This document shows, in pieces, positions 27,364-36,466 of a DNA stretch of 64,000 bases (position 1 is its first letter; each line of letters starts with the position of its first letter). Source of the stretch: Cyclobacterium roseum (GTDB lineage Bacteria; Bacteroidota; Bacteroidia; Cytophagales; Cyclobacteriaceae); assembly GCF_010119225.1 (NCBI RefSeq), contig NZ_WNKF01000019.1, forward strand, positions 1-64,000. The letters are read 5' to 3'. A program made the position numbers and the translations under genes. The notes under the pieces were generated by a model. The model worked only from the letters and a program-made list of their open reading frames with translations. It made no database searches and was not told the origin of the DNA.

Positions 27364-30300
27364 ATGGAATTACGAATACACGTATCAAAACTCCGCTATG
27401 CCGCCGCATGTTCTATCCTCTGGGCGGGTTTAGCTACCAGCCCTGTCCCACTCAAAGCAGCAGCTTTAGGGACCGAAATTGGAGCAAAGAGTTCCAAAGT
27501 TGACCAGGAAACCCTGCTCCAGCCAATTAGCGGAACCGTAACCGATGAAACCGGCATGCCTCTACCGGGGGCTACCATTTTGGTAAAAGGTGCTACCACC
27601 GGAACAGTCACCGACCTGGATGGAAAATTTTCCCTGGATGTGCCCGAAGGTGCCATTCTTCAGGTTTCCTACGTGGGGTACATGGGCAGGGAAATTGAAG
27701 TCAACGGGCAATCTATCTTTGAAATTCAATTGGAACCGGACGCTACCCAGTTAGAAGAAATGGTCGTGGTAGGCTATGGTACCCAGAAGCGGTCGGATGT
27801 GACCGGAGCCATTGGTTCCGTAAAAAGCGAAGACTTTAACCGGGGAGTCATCACCAACCCGGTGGATCTGCTACAGGGAAAAATCGCCGGAGTAAATATC
27901 ACCTCGACCAGTGGCGAACCGGGAGCCAATCAAAATGTAATCATCCGGGGAATCGGGAGTTTGCGGTCCGGCACGCAACCCCTGTATGTGTTGGACGGAT
28001 TTCTGCTGGATAATTCCGATACCGGCATTGCCTCTAACCCGCTTAATTTTTTAAATCCCAATGACATTGAAAGCATCGATGTGTTGAAGGATGCGAGTGC
28101 CACGGCACTGTACGGTTCCAGAGCTTCGAATGGGGTAGTGGTAATCACTACCAAGAAGGGGAAATCAGGAGCCTCTCAGGTGAACCTTTCCGCTTCCACT
28201 GCCTGGTCGTCCATGGCCAGCCAGATAGAGGTCTACGATGCGGATGAATTTCGTCGACAGGTGCAAGCCGTGGGCGGTGCCCTGGAAGATTTTGGAGGAA
28301 ACACCCATTGGCAGGATGAATTGACCCAGGTTGGGCGCTCTCAGGATTACAACCTTTCCATGAGTGGTGCCAATAAAGGGAGCTTCTCTTATTTCGCCTC
28401 ATTGGGCTATCAAGAGCAGGAAGGAATTTTGAAAAACAGTAAATTGAAACGCTATTCGGGAAAGCTGAATATGAATCAGAAGGCTTTTGAGGGAAGGTTG
28501 ATCGTAGACTACAATCTGACGGCCTCCTTTACCGAAAACCTAAGGCCAGCGATTGGTTCCATCACCAGTGACATGCTGTATTTGAATCCGACCATCCCCG
28601 CCTACACGAATGGGGAACCCACGCTGCTCAATACCAATGCCCTCAATCCTCTGAAGCGAAATGAGCTCTATAGTGATGACGCGGCAAACAATCGAATTTT
28701 AGGGACCATTGCTCCCTCTTTCGAAATTTTGGACGGACTTACCTATAAGTTGAATCTGGGAGTGGATTATTCCAATACTGCCCGATACATCCAATACCGA
28801 CCTTTCACAGAAGTAGTAAACGAATCCAATGTCTCAGACGGCACCTTGGATGAATTGACCACGGCCAATACCAACAGCCTGGTAGAGAATACCCTGACCT
28901 ACAACTGGAACAACTACCAGCACCATTTCACGGTCTTGGCCGGACATTCCTACCAGACCTTTCTGGATGAATTCAGAAGGACTGCTTCCAGGGGCTTTGC
29001 TGCAAACAACATTGACCCGCGCTATCAGGATCATAACAGTACCAGTGAATTTCCGACGACGGTCAACTCCTCTGCTACCCGCAATGAACTGCAATCCTTC
29101 TTTGGCCGCTTGAATTATACCTTTTCCGAAAAATACTTGTTTACGGCTACTTTCCGAGCAGACGGTTCCTCCAAGTTTGGGGATAACAACAAATACGGCT
29201 ATTTCCCTTCCTTCGCCCTGGGATGGAATTTGAGCAAGGAAGATTTTATGGCCAACTCGGGTTTCGACAACCTGAAACTCCGCACAAGTTGGGGTCAAAC
29301 AGGCAATCAGGAGATTCCTTCCAAAATCACCAAAGCAAGTTTCTCGGAGGATCGACTGGCTACCGGCGCGGGTAGCCTTAGTACCTACCCAATCGATACC
29401 GATGGCAATACCCTGGATAGCTATCCGTATGGAATTGTCTTCACGCGATTGGCCAACCCAAATCTACAGTGGGAGGTATCGACTCAATTTGACGTAGGCG
29501 TTGACTTTGCGTTGCTCGACAATCGATTGACCGGTACATTGGATTATTTTAACAAGGTGTCATCCAATATACTGCTGGAGGTAGTTCCCGCTGACCCGGT
29601 ACAGCCTACCTCTACTTTCTGGGACAATATTGACAACATGAAAATATTCAACAGTGGCGTTGAACTTGCCTTGAATTTCAGCAGTATGGCCCAACGAGAC
29701 TTTTCCTATGACATCGGAGGAAACATCACCTTGATCCAAAATGAAGTTCGGGATTCCCCTTACTCGGTTTTGACCACAGGAGCGGCTCAAGGCGCCGGAC
29801 AGACAGGCGCTACCATCAATGGCTACATCAATAATCAGCCTATTGGCGCATTTTACATGCTGCAGTTTGACGGGATCGGTGAAGACGGACTAAACCGATT
29901 CGTAGATACCAACGGAGATGGAGAAATCCTGGACAATGACCGGGCTGTAGTCGGAAGTGCCATTCCAAAGGTCATCTACGGAATCAACACCAATTTTAGA
30001 TATAGGAGCTTTGATATGGGTTTGAACTTTAATGGGACAGCGGGAAATAAAATCTACAACCACACGACCATGTCCCTCTTTACCAAGGCCCAGCTTTCAA
30101 GGTCCAATAATACGACTGATTTTGCAGTACAATTTCCAGAAGAGTCATTCAACAACTCCAATACGGTATCAACCCGTTTCCTGGAAAGCGGTGCCTTCTT
30201 CAGGCTAAATAATGCTACGCTGGGATACAATGTACGTCCAAATCGTCTGGGACTGGGCAATGCGTTTCAAGCGATCCGCCTTTCGGTGACTGGCCAAAAC

Positions 30301-30444
30301 CTGTTTGTCATTACAAACTATTCGGGCTTTGATCCGGAGGTCAATACAGGAGCTACCTCAGGCGGAATCCAAACATTCGGTATTGACCGATATACTTACC
30401 CTCGGGCGAGGACTTTTATGGTCAACCTGAACGCAACATTTTAA
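27364..30444 (+). CDS. SusC/RagA-family TonB-dependent outer membrane receptor (second)
   Basis: Receptor of 1026 residues from the ATG at 27364 (MELRIHVSKLRYAAACSILWAG); the ATG at 27262 lacks a signal-like start. The extended N-terminus (about 1-50) is followed by the regulatory-like domain (ISGTVTDETGMPLPGATILVKG ... GKFSLDVPEG), the motif MVVVGYGTQKRSDVTGAI, the plug (VIIRGIGSLRSGTQPLYVLDGFLL ... DIESIDVLKDASATALYGSRASNGVVVITTKKGK) and a full barrel ending in TFMVNLNATF. It reads as intact. Its partner SusD starts 46 bp downstream but carries an in-frame stop. Confidence 0.95.
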   Translation: MELRIHVSKLRYAAACSILWAGLATSPVPLKAAALGTEIGAKSSKVDQETLLQPISGTVTDETGMPLPGATILVKGATTGTVTDLDGKFSLDVPEGAILQVSYVGYMGREIEVNGQSIFEIQLEPDATQLEEMVVVGYGTQKRSDVTGAIGSVKSEDFNRGVITNPVDLLQGKIAGVNITSTSGEPGANQNVIIRGIGSLRSGTQPLYVLDGFLLDNSDTGIASNPLNFLNPNDIESIDVLKDASATALYGSRASNGVVVITTKKGKSGASQVNLSASTAWSSMASQIEVYDADEFRRQVQAVGGALEDFGGNTHWQDELTQVGRSQDYNLSMSGANKGSFSYFASLGYQEQEGILKNSKLKRYSGKLNMNQKAFEGRLIVDYNLTASFTENLRPAIGSITSDMLYLNPTIPAYTNGEPTLLNTNALNPLKRNELYSDDAANNRILGTIAPSFEILDGLTYKLNLGVDYSNTARYIQYRPFTEVVNESNVSDGTLDELTTANTNSLVENTLTYNWNNYQHHFTVLAGHSYQTFLDEFRRTASRGFAANNIDPRYQDHNSTSEFPTTVNSSATRNELQSFFGRLNYTFSEKYLFTATFRADGSSKFGDNNKYGYFPSFALGWNLSKEDFMANSGFDNLKLRTSWGQTGNQEIPSKITKASFSEDRLATGAGSLSTYPIDTDGNTLDSYPYGIVFTRLANPNLQWEVSTQFDVGVDFALLDNRLTGTLDYFNKVSSNILLEVVPADPVQPTSTFWDNIDNMKIFNSGVELALNFSSMAQRDFSYDIGGNITLIQNEVRDSPYSVLTTGAAQGAGQTGATINGYINNQPIGAFYMLQFDGIGEDGLNRFVDTNGDGEILDNDRAVVGSAIPKVIYGINTNFRYRSFDMGLNFNGTAGNKIYNHTTMSLFTKAQLSRSNNTTDFAVQFPEESFNNSNTVSTRFLESGAFFRLNNATLGYNVRPNRLGLGNAFQAIRLSVTGQNLFVITNYSGFDPEVNTGATSGGIQTFGIDRYTYPRARTFMVNLNATF

Positions 30445-30489
30445 ATAAACCAGTAGATAAAATTCAATCTACCAGAACATAAAAATCGT

Positions 30490-32235
30490 ATGAAAACTAT
30501 CAGATATCATAAATTATTGCCAACGCTCGCTTTCATTCTGGCTTTCCTCAGTTGTACGACATTGGATGAAGAAATTCTCGATGAATCGCTGACAGGAACG
30601 GGCCAGGCTGAGGTCGTCAGTGGGTCCATAGCCCCGGTTTATGGCATGCTACGTCAAGTATGGTTGCACACCGTAAATTTTGGCCTTCAGGAAGTTGCCT
30701 CGGATGAGGGAATTCTCCCCTACCGGGGCGGGACAGACTGGTTTGATGGCGGAAAATTCATCGCAATACACCAGCACCTGATGACTCCCGGCAATAGCTT
30801 GGTGGGAGATTCCTGGACCTTTATTACCTTGACTTTATCCAGAGCTGTAGCCGCAGAGGAGCTATTGCGGTTGGAAGTGGAAAACGGGAATACCAATGCC
30901 CAAAACCCCTTGTACGAGATGATTGCCATGAAGGCTTATCTCAATATGCTCGCCATGGATAATTGGGGGCTTGTATTCAAAAAGGATAATTCTGACCAGC
31001 AATCTGAAATTCTAAGAAGATAAGAGGCCTTTGATTATTTAGAGTCAGAGCTGCTTTCGGTAGCCGATGTCATCGGTAGCAATAATGGTCCCGGACGCAT
31101 GAATAAGTTTGCCGTAGAAGCATTGTTGGCTCGCTTGTATTTGAATGCAGCGGTTTATCGCGATCCATATGGAACGCCGGACTTCAGATCGGAAGACCTG
31201 GATAAAGTCATCCAATATACCACGAATATCATCAACGGACCTTACTCCCTGTCGCCTGAGTACTTTGACTTGTTTAATGACGATAACGATACCAATCCGG
31301 AAATTATTTTTTCCCTGGATCAGCGCGGGGTACTCCAAACAGAACACAGCAGATGGCAATATTGGTCCATCTCGGGAGATCTCACGCCCAGGCCGGAATT
31401 TCCAAATAGCCGAGGTACCGATGCCGTTGCAGCCACTCCTGACTTTATTCAAACCTGGTATGATGCCTATGGGGAGGTTGATCCTGCAGAAGCAGATGCA
31501 CGGTTTTTTCAGGAAAACACCCTTATTCCAGAAAATCTCAGGGATTTGAGCGATGTAAACCCGACGAATGACGCTGACCACTACTATTGTGTGGACGCAG
31601 AAGCATTTGAAATTAATCGCGGGTTTCTGAGAGGTATCATTTGGGGTCCCAGAAAGGATGACAGTGGAAATATACTAACCTGTGAGGATGGAAAGATACG
31701 AATCTATCCGGTGATCAACCGAAGAAGCAGTGGAGCGGACATCCGCTACGTGGACCATACCTTCCAGGTAGATTTCAGCAGTGAAGGAAGCCTTCACAAC
31801 ACAGGGCATCGCTTCTCCAAATACCAATTCAGCCGAACAGCACCCAATTGCTGTACCAACAGTAGCGTGGACATCGTGTTGATCCGATTGGGCGAGATCT
31901 ATCTGATGCGAGCAGAGGCCCAATTGCGCAAGGGAGACAATGCCGGTGCACTCGCCGATGTGAATACCCTGAGAACCTCCAGAAATGCCCGCCCTGCTCA
32001 GACACCTGCTCCGCTGAATGCCATCGATATGGATATTCTCTTTAGGGAGTCAGGCTTTGAACTCTATTGGGAAGGGCTACGAAGGGTGTATCAGATCAGG
32101 TACGGAAAATACGAGGACAACTGGACGGGAAAAACCGACAGCGACCCAAACAAACGACTGTTTCCCATCCCGCAACGAGCCATAGATGGGGCCTCCAATG
32201 AAGAAGGTTTCCTGGTTCAAAACCCGGGGTATTGA
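30490..32235 (+). pseudogene. SusD/RagB-family lipoprotein gene interrupted by one in-frame TAA
   Basis: The first 177 codons (MKTIRYHKLL ... SEILRR; lipobox FLSC with Cys22) end at TAA 31021-31023. The same frame continues without interruption (EAFDYLESELLSVADVIG...) to 32235, giving 582 codons in total. Both halves are good SusD: SCTTLDEEILDESLTGTGQ and AMKAYLNMLAMDNWG in the first, VDIVLIRLGEIYLMRAEAQLRKGDNAGALADVN, GFELYWEGLRRVYQIRYG and FPIPQRAID in the second. A single substitution at 31021 (CAA, GAA or AAA to TAA) explains the break. An ATG at 31099 could restart a 378-residue protein without signal peptide, which would not be functional. Confidence 0.85.
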
Positions 32236-32259
32236 TCGCATTTCGGTTTGATAGAATAC

Positions 32260-32293
32260 AAAAGCCGGTGAGGAGTTCCCTACCGGCTTTTTT
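32260..32293 (+). terminator. Terminator after the second SusCD pair
   Basis: AAAAGCCGGT and ACCGGCTTTTTT arms around a 13-nt loop, 24 bp past the SusD stop codon. Confidence 0.85.
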
Positions 32294-32434
32294 CATGTTT
32301 GGCTCCATGCCCAAAGCTTAGGATAACTCAGATCCCTAATTTCTTCCGGGGAATGGACGCAAACCAAACGCCATGGAGCGCTGGTCTATTACCCGCAAAT
32401 CCCCCAAGGAGCTTTATTGAATCGTGATTTCCAG

Positions 32435-32530
32435 TGGTGATGAAAGATGACATCTCCTATTCCCCAATATGCCTTCCCATAATGCGTAGTAAAGCCTATC
32501 TGAAAGGAATTCCCCTCCCTATGCGTTTAC
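32435..32530 (-). pseudogene. Short protein-like fragment of unknown family
   Basis: On the minus strand the frame HREGNSFQIGFTTHYG ... GIGDVIFHHHWKSRFN ... WGICG is open for about 30 codons before double stops (TAA TAG). The same frame then resumes with TSAPWRLVCVHSPEEI. It reads like a degraded protein tail but no family is recognised. It lies downstream of the truncated metallophosphoesterase on the same strand and may be its decayed 3' part. Confidence 0.35.
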
Positions 32531-32557
32531 TTCTTTAGATCTTCAAGACAAAGGTAT

Positions 32558-32776
32558 TTAAGTTTTCATGCTGCGAATGGTCGCATACTTACCCGTTTTG
32601 GGATGGAATACCCCCTTGAAATCCGCTGATTGCAATTTAGCATAAACATCCTGTAAATGGATGTCGGAAAGAAATGCAACCTCGATCTCCTTCGATTGCG
32701 CAAGCGAGCTCGAAGGGGAGGTCATCAGCAGCCATGCGGCAGTCAACACGAGTAGGACAAAAAACTTCACTGTCAA
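32558..32776 (-). pseudogene. 5' remnant of a secreted metallophosphoesterase
   Basis: An open frame of 72 codons begins with a signal peptide (MTVKFFVLLVLTAAWLLMTS...LAQ) and the first metal-binding block of calcineurin-like phosphoesterases, VAFLSDIHLQD with Asp and His ligands, followed by PKTGKYATIRSMKT and a stop. Complete enzymes of this class are several hundred residues long with further GDxxD and GNHE blocks, none of which is seen in the following 250 bp. It is therefore a truncated gene. Confidence 0.6.
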
Positions 32777-32785
32777 ATTAGGTGA

Positions 32786-33070
32786 GAATTAAGGAGTTGG
32801 GATAAGAAGCGAGTTTGGTCTTTCGAAGAGTTCTCCTTCGAAACAGACGCGATAGCTGGAAGGGAAGTAGGTGGAAAGCCGGATGCTTTTAATTTACTAC
32901 GTCAAACGGTTCCTTCCGTACAAAGGCACTTTGTCACCAATATCAATTTAGGAAATGAAAAAAACCATACGGTCAATTTCAGTTATGAGCTAGAAAAAAT
33001 ACGCATCTCCTATTTCCAGAAACTGGTGAAGATCGCTACCGCTGGTAGTGGTTTGCCATCTGTGAAGTAA
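32786..33070 (+). pseudogene. 3' remnant of an unidentified gene
   Basis: A + strand frame of 94 codons runs from just after a TGA at 32783 to TAA at 33068. It has no ATG, but its composition is clearly protein-like (VWSFEEFSFETDAIAGREVG, HFVTNINLGNEKNHTVNFSY). Without a start it is best read as the tail of a gene whose 5' end has been lost; the break lies within a few bases of the start of the truncated phosphoesterase on the other strand. Family not recognised. Confidence 0.45.
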
Positions 33071-33191
33071 CTTACTGAGTAAAATCAATGACAGATCTGA
33101 CGTAAATCATTGTTGTTCTGTAGCTTAAGATGCTACCTTCATTCTTATTAGACAGTAGAGTGTATTAGATCTTTCATTAAAACAATCGTGT

Positions 33192-33668
33192 ATGTTTCGT
33201 ATAAAGAAAAAGAAAACCGTTAGCACCGCATCAAGTAGTTTAGTGCTGTTTATCGCAGTATGTGGGGGACTATTTGTGAGTAGTTGTAACACGCAGGAGC
33301 GTGGTTTTGCGCTACCTGAAGGTGATATTGAATTAGGGAAAGCGACCTATACGAGATTGGCTTGTAATGCATGCCATAGTATTTCAGGGATTGAGTGGCA
33401 GGGAGAAAATGACGGTCTTAGAATACCGCTCGGCGGTGAAGTAAGCACTCAAAAATCCTATGGAGAATTAGTCACTTCGGTCATCAACCCTTCCCATAAA
33501 ATTGCGTGGATATACAAAGAAAATGCCCGTACCGAAGAAGGTCTTTCCAAGATGAAGAATTACAACGAGGTTATGACCGTACAGGAACTGATTGATTTGG
33601 TTGCTTTTCTTCAATCGGAGTATCAGGTGACTGCACCCGCAACAGATTACCACCCGTATCTGTATTGA
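33192..33668 (+). CDS. c-type cytochrome lipoprotein
   Basis: Exported haem protein of 158 residues. A positively charged start (MFRIKKKKTV) precedes a hydrophobic stretch and a lipobox-like FVSSC with Cys32. The haem site is CNACH (58-62) in ATYTRLACNACHSISG. A distal Met is probably in the KMKNYNEVMT region, followed by the helix VQELIDLVAFLQSEY typical of class I cytochrome c. It is probably an electron carrier on the periplasmic face. No redox partner gene adjoins it, so it appears as an isolated gene in a decayed region. Confidence 0.85.
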   Translation: MFRIKKKKTVSTASSSLVLFIAVCGGLFVSSCNTQERGFALPEGDIELGKATYTRLACNACHSISGIEWQGENDGLRIPLGGEVSTQKSYGELVTSVINPSHKIAWIYKENARTEEGLSKMKNYNEVMTVQELIDLVAFLQSEYQVTAPATDYHPYLY

Positions 33669-33870
33669 TGGGAAGCATTGGGAGTGAAAAAAAGTTGAAA
33701 GGTGGTTTAGTTTAGGAAGGGATTTTTGGAGCTAACTTCTATTTTAGAAGATCACTTGCAAATATCATTTTTGAACGCGTGCAAGTGCTGTCATTCTTAG
33801 GTAGGACACATTTTTTAGCACAAAAAATAAGTTGGGTTTTTGGTTGTTTTATCATTTCTTCGGTTGTAAA

Positions 33871-33993
33871 GCGGTGGAATATGATACGCCCGAAGAAATC
33901 ATCCATGGGAAAGAAGATGCAAAAGGCTTGAAGAAACTGGTGGAGGAAAACCGGAAGGACTTGGAAACATTGGAGCTAATGTTAAAGAAATGA
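33871..33993 (+). pseudogene. 3' fragment related to the broken gene at 19785
   Basis: The frame AVEYDTPEEIIHGKEDAKGL KKLVEENRKDLETLELMLKK ends in TGA at 33991. It matches the tail of the 19785 gene over its whole length, but there is no start codon and the upstream 30 bp do not match. It is a truncated copy of the same unrecognised small gene. Confidence 0.5.
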
Positions 33994-34018
33994 GAAATGT
34001 TTTACATTGGCAGCGGTT

Positions 34019-34089
34019 AATGTTAAAAAAATCGATTTTTTTTAACATTGTTTCAAATAGTGTTAAAATTATTTCCTTACATTAACACT
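34019..34089. promoter_or_regulatory. Twin palindromes upstream of the Fic gene (candidate operator)
   Basis: Two inverted repeats with the same TGTTAA/TTAACA half-sites: 34019-34049 (AATGTTAA ... TTAACATT) and 34059-34089 (AGTGTTAA ... TTAACACT). Their centres are 40 bp apart, about four helical turns, on one face of the DNA. They end 12 bp before the probable Fic start. This is a plausible operator for autoregulation through the winged-helix end of the Fic protein. Confidence 0.55.
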
Positions 34090-34101
34090 AAAATTGGTTT
34101 T

Positions 34102-35172
34102 ATGAGTTGGCAACCGACAAACCTTCCTTACGCAAATGACCTGGAATCCCGTGTGGTGCTTAAGGCATTGACTACGGCTCATCAAGCATTGGGACAGCTC
34201 AAAGGTTTGGCAAAAAGTATCCCCAGGCAGGATATTCTGATCAACTCCCTGGTTTTTCAAGAGGCCAAAGACAGTTCAGAAATAGAAAATATCGTCACCA
34301 CACACGACGAGCTTTATAAATCTACCTTGGAACTGGACCGGGACATGAGCCCTGAAACCAAGGAGGTTAGAAACTATGTGGCTGCACTTAAACGAGGTTT
34401 TGACCTGGTAAAGAAAAACCAATTACTTACCTGCAATCAAATTCTGGAGATCCAGGCAATCTTGGAAGAAAACAATGCCGGATTCAGGAGACTTCCTGGC
34501 ACCACCCTCAAAAATGACCGCACGGGTGAAGTAGTCTACTTGCCACCACAGGATGCAGAAACCATTCTTGCACTGATGCAGAACCTGGAGCAGTTTATCA
34601 ACGATCCGGAAATGAGCGACTTGGACCCCATCGTCAAGATGGCTGTGATCCACTTTCAATTTGAGAGCATTCATCCCTTTTATGATGGCAATGGCCGTAC
34701 CGGTCGCATCATTAATATTCTTTATTTGGTATTGCAGGATTTGATGGACCTGCCTATACTCTACCTGAGCCGCTATATTATCCAAAACAAAAGTGCCTAT
34801 TATCAGCATTTACAGTCCGTTAGGGATCAAGGCGATTGGGAAGGGTGGCTGCTTTATATGATACAAGGTGTAGAAAGTACGGCCCTGTATACACAGCAAA
34901 AGGTAGCCCAGATCAAATCGGCCATGTTGGCACTCAAAAATGTGCTGAGGCAAAACTATAAGTTCTACAGTCAGGACCTGCTTAATCACCTTTTCAACCA
35001 TCCTTATACCCGAATCGAGTATGTACAGCAGGCGCTGATGCTCAAATCCCGACAAACCGCCGCTACCTATCTCAATCAGCTCTCCACAGATGGGGTTTTG
35101 ATCAAGCGGGAAGGCCGGCCCAATTATTATATCAATCCTTACCTGATCAATGCCCTCACCTATGATAATTAG
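34102..35172 (+). CDS. Fic-family protein with C-terminal winged helix
   Basis: Fic enzyme of 356 residues from the ATG at 34102 (MSWQPTNLPY). The active-site loop HPFYDGNGRTGR is at 191-202, the full AMPylation motif HxFx(D/E)GNGRxxR. An N-terminal inhibitory motif of the (S/T)xxxE(G/N) type is seen as SSEIEN (58-63), so it is a self-inhibited class II Fic. The C-terminal region (YTRIEYVQQALMLKSRQTAATYLNQLSTDGVLIKREGRPNYY) is a winged helix-turn-helix. Target unknown. The twin palindromes upstream suggest autoregulation. It was not paired with a visible antitoxin gene. Confidence 0.92.
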   Translation: MSWQPTNLPYANDLESRVVLKALTTAHQALGQLKGLAKSIPRQDILINSLVFQEAKDSSEIENIVTTHDELYKSTLELDRDMSPETKEVRNYVAALKRGFDLVKKNQLLTCNQILEIQAILEENNAGFRRLPGTTLKNDRTGEVVYLPPQDAETILALMQNLEQFINDPEMSDLDPIVKMAVIHFQFESIHPFYDGNGRTGRIINILYLVLQDLMDLPILYLSRYIIQNKSAYYQHLQSVRDQGDWEGWLLYMIQGVESTALYTQQKVAQIKSAMLALKNVLRQNYKFYSQDLLNHLFNHPYTRIEYVQQALMLKSRQTAATYLNQLSTDGVLIKREGRPNYYINPYLINALTYDN

Positions 35173-35613
35173 ACGAAATGACAAATTTGGAAAATCAAAA
35201 GGATCTGAGCCATTACTTTCGTTTTGAATGCTCCATTTTAGCCAGGGCATAAGAAAATCTAGTAGGCTTTTTAATAATCCAAAACCTAAGCTCTCCAGAC
35301 CTAAGACGGTGAAAAAAGCAAACAATCCAAGTATCAAACTGCTTCTCTTTTTCCCAAATTGTTTCTTTTCTCCGGTCCAATTCCCGGTTAAGATCGCCAA
35401 AAACAACCAGGAGATGAAAAATGCACCATCAATAAGTCCAGACCATTCCCCGACAAAAGCTCCCCAAATCCGAAATAGAAGCAATACGCTCAAAACTTAT
35501 AAGGGCTGAAAAAAGCGGATTTACTAAGATGAAGAGGGAAGAAATTCTTGTCCAATCCAAGAAAAAGATTAATTCAAGAAAATAATGAAATTAAGCGACC
35601 GATAATGTGTGAG
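35173..35613 (-). other. Gap downstream of fic; possible hydrophobic ORF on the minus strand
   Basis: About 440 bp without a secure gene. On the minus strand an ATG at 35493 opens a frame with two hydrophobic stretches (AFVGEWSGLIDGAFFISWLFLAIL and SLILGLFAFFTVLGLESLGFGLLKSLLDFLM) that runs on into the antisense of fic. The first 100 residues could be the remains of a small membrane protein; the rest is antisense. Confidence 0.3.
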
Positions 35614-35904
35614 TTATAGGTGCTTTTGGTAATCCATGGGCTGCCCTAATACGCGGACTATAAATACCCCTGTATCCATCGGCTGATAAAAAATCGTATG
35701 GGATTCAAAAACAAAACGTCTTAAGCCCTCCGAGAACTCCGAAGCGTCACGGCCTATGCTGGGATTTTCCGCCATGGTTAAAAAATGCTTATGAAGTTGC
35801 GTTAAATAAAGCTGGGCTTGATTATAGCCGAAAGTCTCAATGCCAAATTCATAAATGCTGGCAAGGTCATTTTTTGCGGCCTTTGATAATTTATAAACGG
35901 CCAT
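35614..35904 (-). CDS. Type II toxin, RelE/ParE family
   Basis: ParE-like toxin of 96 residues. It has the ParE fold order: YKLSKAAKNDLASIYEFGIETFG helices, QLYLTQLHKHFLTMAENPSIGRD, and the C-terminal strands LRRFVFESHTIFYQPMDTGVFIVRVLGQPMDYQKHL. ParE toxins usually poison DNA gyrase. It overlaps the antitoxin gene by 14 bp on the same strand, the normal antitoxin-first order. Confidence 0.92.
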   Translation of the reverse strand: MAVYKLSKAAKNDLASIYEFGIETFGYNQAQLYLTQLHKHFLTMAENPSIGRDASEFSEGLRRFVFESHTIFYQPMDTGVFIVRVLGQPMDYQKHL

Positions 35905-36148
35905 CCTTGCGCATCCTATCTTCCACCTCTTTTATGATTTCAGGAACGTTCATATCACTGATCCCGCTTTTAAATCCGTATTCGATAGCGGCTTTGGTCG
36001 CCAAAAATTCTGCGTTCTGGCTTTGATCCCGCCTCACAAGATCGCGGATATATTCGCTTTCATTGGTAAAACCGCCATTTTTAATTTGAGTTTTAATCCA
36101 TTCATCTTGCTTGTCTGTAAGTGTAATTGTTTTCCTGATCGTTGCCAT
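35891..36148 (-). CDS. Type II antitoxin, ParD-like ribbon-helix-helix protein
   Basis: Antitoxin of 85 residues. The N-terminal RHH domain is ATIRKTITLTDKQDEWIKTQIKNGGFTNESEYIRDLVRRDQ, where TITL is the DNA-contact strand. The C-terminal tail would wrap the ParE toxin. First gene of the operon; its promoter should lie in 36149-36249. Confidence 0.92.
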   Translation of the reverse strand: MATIRKTITLTDKQDEWIKTQIKNGGFTNESEYIRDLVRRDQSQNAEFLATKAAIEYGFKSGISDMNVPEIIKEVEDRMRKDGRL

Positions 36149-36249
36149 TATCCAGACCTTTTAAATGTTTCAATATTCATACTATTGATGCAAATATACC
36201 CTGATTGTGAGGCAATTTCAAATTTATATACCCAAAACTCAATGATCTG

Positions 36250-36465
36250 ATGGTGAAAGCTTTAAAAAAGACCGGGCAGCTCAAAAAAAGCAAACGCCAT
36301 GATCTTGATGATGACAACCAGGTCCAGCCCACCGAAAAATACGATTCCGAAAAAACCTACAAAAAGACTTACGGCTATCAGCCCGGGATCGCCTCAATCG
36401 CCAATCCCGGGACGGGACAGGTGATGCCGGTGTACATAGCGGGCAGGAATGGCAACAGCCAGGCA
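36250..36465 (+). pseudogene. IS1380-like transposase fragment
   Basis: A 72-codon piece (MVKALKKTGQ...) carries the characteristic segment around LDDDNQVQPTEKYD, then KTYKKTYGYQPGIASI and VYIAGRNGNSQAN. This corresponds to the central catalytic region of Bacteroidota IS1380-family transposases (DxD.Q near the first catalytic Asp, then the YGYxPGIA block). The N- and C-terminal thirds are absent. The similarity stops near 36465 where the VirE_N-like frame begins, marking a recombination junction. Confidence 0.65.
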
Positions 36466-36466
36466 A

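Noticed and set aside
31099-32235. A separate 378-residue gene starting at 31099
   Set aside because: It is in the same frame as the preceding SusD half, lacks a signal peptide and continues the SusD fold, so it is the second part of one interrupted gene.
34810-35493. 227-codon minus-strand frame
   Set aside because: More than half is antisense to the Fic gene. Only its hydrophobic first 100 residues might be real, so it is mentioned as a possible remnant rather than called as a gene.
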